From Palsa-89 sp963824345 (GTDB taxonomy: Bacteria > Acidobacteriota > Terriglobia > Bryobacterales > Bryobacteraceae), in the NCBI GenBank assembly GCA_963824345.1, contig CAWGOZ010000013.1, positions 1 through 64,000 of the forward strand: DNA of 64,000 nucleotides, given 5' to 3'. Both the position numbers and the translations under genes were made by a program. Under the pieces are notes generated by a model. The model did no database searches, had not been told where the DNA came from, and saw only the letters and a program-made list of their open reading frames with translations. Below are positions 61,693 through 64,000 of the stretch, in pieces; within the stretch, counting starts at the first letter, position 1; every line of letters begins with the position of its first letter.

Positions 61693-62682
61693 CCCAAACT
61701 CCCCCTCACGCTGGCCTGCTGGAATTACGATCGAACCCGCGCCTTGCTCGAAGGCCGCGTCACCGTCGACGGCGTTGATCTGAACTATCTCAATCTGCCC
61801 GTCGAAGAAATATTCTTCCGCATGCTGCGGCACCACGAGTTCGATGCCGCCGAGATGTCCCTTTCCTCCTACACTCTTTCGCTGTTCCGCGAAAACCCGC
61901 CCTTCATCGCCATCCCCGTCTTTCCTTCGCGCATGTTCCGCCACTCCTGCATCTATGTCCATGCCGGCAGCGGAATTCGCGAGCCCAAGGATTTGATCGG
62001 CAAACGAGTCGGCAGCCCCGAATATCAAATGACTGCGCCGGTCTGGATACGCGGCATCCTGAGCGACGAATACGGCGTGCCCGTCACCAGTCCGTCGTAC
62101 TTCACGGGAGGCGAAGAGCAGCCCGGGCGTCCCGAGAAAATCGCGCTGTCCTTGCCGCCGGAATTTCACGTGAATGCGATTCCCGACACGAGCACCCTCT
62201 CACAAATGATCGACTCCGGCGAAATCGACGCGCTCTACACCGCGCGCGCTCCCTCCACTTTCGCCTCAGGCTCGGGTAACGTTCGCCGATTGTTCCCGGA
62301 TTATCAGCCTGTCGAGCGCGCCTATTATCTGAAGACCAAAATTTTCCCCATCATGCACGTCGTCGTAATTCGCCGCGATCTTTACGAAAAGCACCGCTGG
62401 CTGGCGCAGTCGCTGTGCAAAGCCTTCGCGCTCGCGCAGCGCGACACCTACCACGACCTGCACGAAATGGCCGCGCTGAAATCCATGCTGCCCTGGCTGG
62501 TCCAGCACGTCGAGGACACCGAAAAGCTGATGGGCCGCGACTTCTGGCCCTATGGACTCCAGCCCAACATCCACGCCTTGCAAACCTTCCTGCGCTATTC
62601 TCACGAGCAAGGCTTGGCAAAGCGGCTGCTCACGCCGGCCGAACTCTTCGCGCCCGAATCGCTCGAGTCGTTCAAGATCTAA
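61690..62682 (+). CDS. PHT5/substrate-binding-like protein, probable partner of the ABC importer
   Basis: A 330-residue protein with the periplasmic-binding-protein fold pattern: LTLACWNYDRTRALLEG, MLRHHEFDAAEMSLSSY, SGIREPKDLIGKRVGSPEYQMTAPVWIRGIL, and GEIDALYTARAPSTF. It matches the 4,5-dihydroxyphthalate-decarboxylase-like group. No signal peptide is evident from the TTG start, so a periplasmic role is doubtful unless the start is wrong. Linkage to the ABC genes at 54687-57799 is inferred from the permease relic at its start. Confidence 0.72.
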   Translation: MPKLPLTLACWNYDRTRALLEGRVTVDGVDLNYLNLPVEEIFFRMLRHHEFDAAEMSLSSYTLSLFRENPPFIAIPVFPSRMFRHSCIYVHAGSGIREPKDLIGKRVGSPEYQMTAPVWIRGILSDEYGVPVTSPSYFTGGEEQPGRPEKIALSLPPEFHVNAIPDTSTLSQMIDSGEIDALYTARAPSTFASGSGNVRRLFPDYQPVERAYYLKTKIFPIMHVVVIRRDLYEKHRWLAQSLCKAFALAQRDTYHDLHEMAALKSMLPWLVQHVEDTEKLMGRDFWPYGLQPNIHALQTFLRYSHEQGLAKRLLTPAELFAPESLESFKI

Positions 62683-62688
62683 GAACCC

Positions 62689-64000
62689 ATGCGACAGCGA
62701 TGGTGGGCGCTAACGCGCGGCGATCTCGACACCACAATTGCCCAGGTCGGCTTCAATCTCGCTCAGATGGTGATCCCGGTTTTTCTCTTGCTCCCCGTCG
62801 GTATTTCCGCCGAATTCAGCGTGACGCATCTGCTTCCCGGCTATGCCTTGGGCTTTCTCGTAGGCTCGCTGGGTTTGGTTTTTCTCGCCGAACGTCTTTC
62901 CAGGCGCGGCAACCGCACCGATGTCACCGCGCACGTTTATGGCAACAATGTGCCCGCCATCATCGCGTACACATTGTCGATCATGCTTCCGGTATATCTC
63001 GAAACCCACGATGTTGCCCAAGCCTGGCAGATCGGCGCTGCGGCGGTGGTTTGGACCGGAATCATCAAGCTCGCCTCTGCGCCCTTCGCCGGCCTCTTTC
63101 GGAGATTCATTCCGCAACCCGCCTCCATGACAGTCTTCGGCGCAGCCATGTACAGCTATCTGGCGTTGGTCTTGTTGCAGCGCGTGTTCGATCAGCCGTT
63201 GGTCGGGCTCATCGCGCTCGCAATCATCGCCACCGGCGTACTTGCTAACATACCGATCACTCGCTGGCGTATCCCGCCGTTCGTCGCTGCCTGGATCGTC
63301 CCTCTCTCCGTCGCGCTCATCATTGGATATGTTCATCCCACGTGGTCCGGCCTGTCGCTCCAGCTTCCCTTCGCCCTTACGAGCGAACCTCTGCGCGCCA
63401 TGGCTCTCGCCATCCCGTATCTCTCCGTGATCGCGCCGATCGCGATTTATCAGGTTCTCCAGGACATCGCCTCCGTGGCCGGAGCCGCCGCCGCTGGTGA
63501 CGATTACGATGTGCGCGCCGTGCTGGCTTGTGACGGACTCGGCACACTCGTCTGCGGCCTCGCTGGAAGCGTGATTTGTCCCGTCATCTATGCCATGCAT
63601 CCGCCGTACAAAGCAGTGGGCGCTCGCATCAGCTTCGCGTTCTGGACTCCCATCGCCGTTCTGGCCATCGTCATCAGCGGGCTCACGCTCTTTGTCGCGC
63701 AACTGTTCCCGTGGCCGATTCTCGCCGCCATCATCGCTTACGTCTCCATCGGCGTCGGAATGGCGACATTGCGGCGTGTCGACCCGAAGTATCTCGGCGC
63801 GGTTCTGCTCAGCTTTGTTCTTCCGGCCGGCGCGGTCGTCGCCACTGCCGTCAACTCGGCGCTGCCCGCTCTGAAATTGTCAGCGGCCAGCCCAATAGTT
63901 CAGGCCGAACTGAACCGCTCCATCTATTGGTCATCGGTGCTCGGACTCGGCAACGGATTCCTTTTTCTGGTTTTGGTCGTCGCTTCCGTGATCTCCGAAT
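62689..64000 (+). CDS. NCS2-like (xanthine/uracil-type) permease, 3' end outside window
   Basis: ATG 62689 opens a frame that stays open to the window edge, 437 codons. About 12 hydrophobic segments are visible. ACDGLGTLVCGLAGSVICPVIYAMHP is like the NCS2/SulP core region (G-D-x-x-x-T, then G-x-P). It is 6 bp after the preceding gene, so co-transcription is likely. The substrate is unknown. Confidence 0.75.
   Translation, partial: MRQRWWALTRGDLDTTIAQVGFNLAQMVIPVFLLLPVGISAEFSVTHLLPGYALGFLVGSLGLVFLAERLSRRGNRTDVTAHVYGNNVPAIIAYTLSIMLPVYLETHDVAQAWQIGAAAVVWTGIIKLASAPFAGLFRRFIPQPASMTVFGAAMYSYLALVLLQRVFDQPLVGLIALAIIATGVLANIPITRWRIPPFVAAWIVPLSVALIIGYVHPTWSGLSLQLPFALTSEPLRAMALAIPYLSVIAPIAIYQVLQDIASVAGAAAAGDDYDVRAVLACDGLGTLVCGLAGSVICPVIYAMHPPYKAVGARISFAFWTPIAVLAIVISGLTLFVAQLFPWPILAAIIAYVSIGVGMATLRRVDPKYLGAVLLSFVLPAGAVVATAVNSALPALKLSAASPIVQAELNRSIYWSSVLGLGNGFLFLVLVVASVISE

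Overview
The window looks like chromosome of an acidobacterium of the Solibacter/Bryobacterales type. The evidence is a secreted protein carrying the Solibacter-specific TIGR03437-type domain (minus strand, start 5811), a Solibacter-type paralogous family protein (61048-61680), a large tannase-family esterase, GC-rich codon use throughout, and short REP-like palindromes. I see no phage, plasmid, transposase, CRISPR or rRNA. One tRNA (Phe) is present.

Layout. 1-5811 (-) is the 5' part of a giant secreted protein: signal peptide, TIGR03437-like domain, then at least 17 tandem collagen-like/carbohydrate-binding-like modules running off the left edge. 6258-11829 holds an amino-acid permease overlapping an aminotransferase, a secreted NIPSNAP-like protein, 2-isopropylmalate synthase and a YflT-like stress protein. 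12052-20682 (+) is a tight run: PRC-barrel protein, phosphoketolase, mannose-6-phosphate isomerase, phosphomannomutase-like HAD protein, GH130 phosphorylase, proton-pumping P-type ATPase. Read together these could take mannosides to acetyl phosphate. 20969-26581 (+) is a Dlt-like set (AMP-forming ligase, MBOAT-like membrane protein, carrier protein) ending in a fused membrane/spermidine-synthase-like protein. 26584-36295 mixes fumarase, tannase, VOC protein, MFS exporter, TPR, PA2169-type, DUF507, an FHA-GAF-PP2C phosphatase coupled to a Fur-family regulator, and a PilZ protein; a VapC toxin relic lies at 32666-32836.

36521-41074 (+) is a caa3-type cytochrome oxidase operon (ctaC, ctaD, a very short subunit III, ctaG, a 52-residue membrane peptide, ctaA). 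It is followed by two tandem pairs of small membrane proteins (41142-43258). Both runs are preceded by a GTGAC-N6-GTGAC direct repeat at positions that differ by 21 bp relative to a shared TAGACT -10 box. 43252-54632 contains a BNR-type secreted protein, RidA, an orphan ABC ATPase, a DUF4139 protein, a frameshifted YjbQ, an outer-membrane barrel with an apparent CTG start, a receiver protein, an MFS transporter, phosphoglycerate kinase and glutamine synthetase.

54687-64000 is an ABC importer (ATPase plus double-permease) whose presumed partner protein lies 3.9 kb further on. The gap holds a POT transporter, a decayed second copy of the permease 3' end, a zinc-ribbon membrane protein broken by an in-frame TAG, and the Solibacter family protein. 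A third, about 30-bp relic of the permease end sits directly at the partner gene's start. The right edge cuts an NCS2-like permease. All function assignments come from reading the translated sequences; no database search was run.
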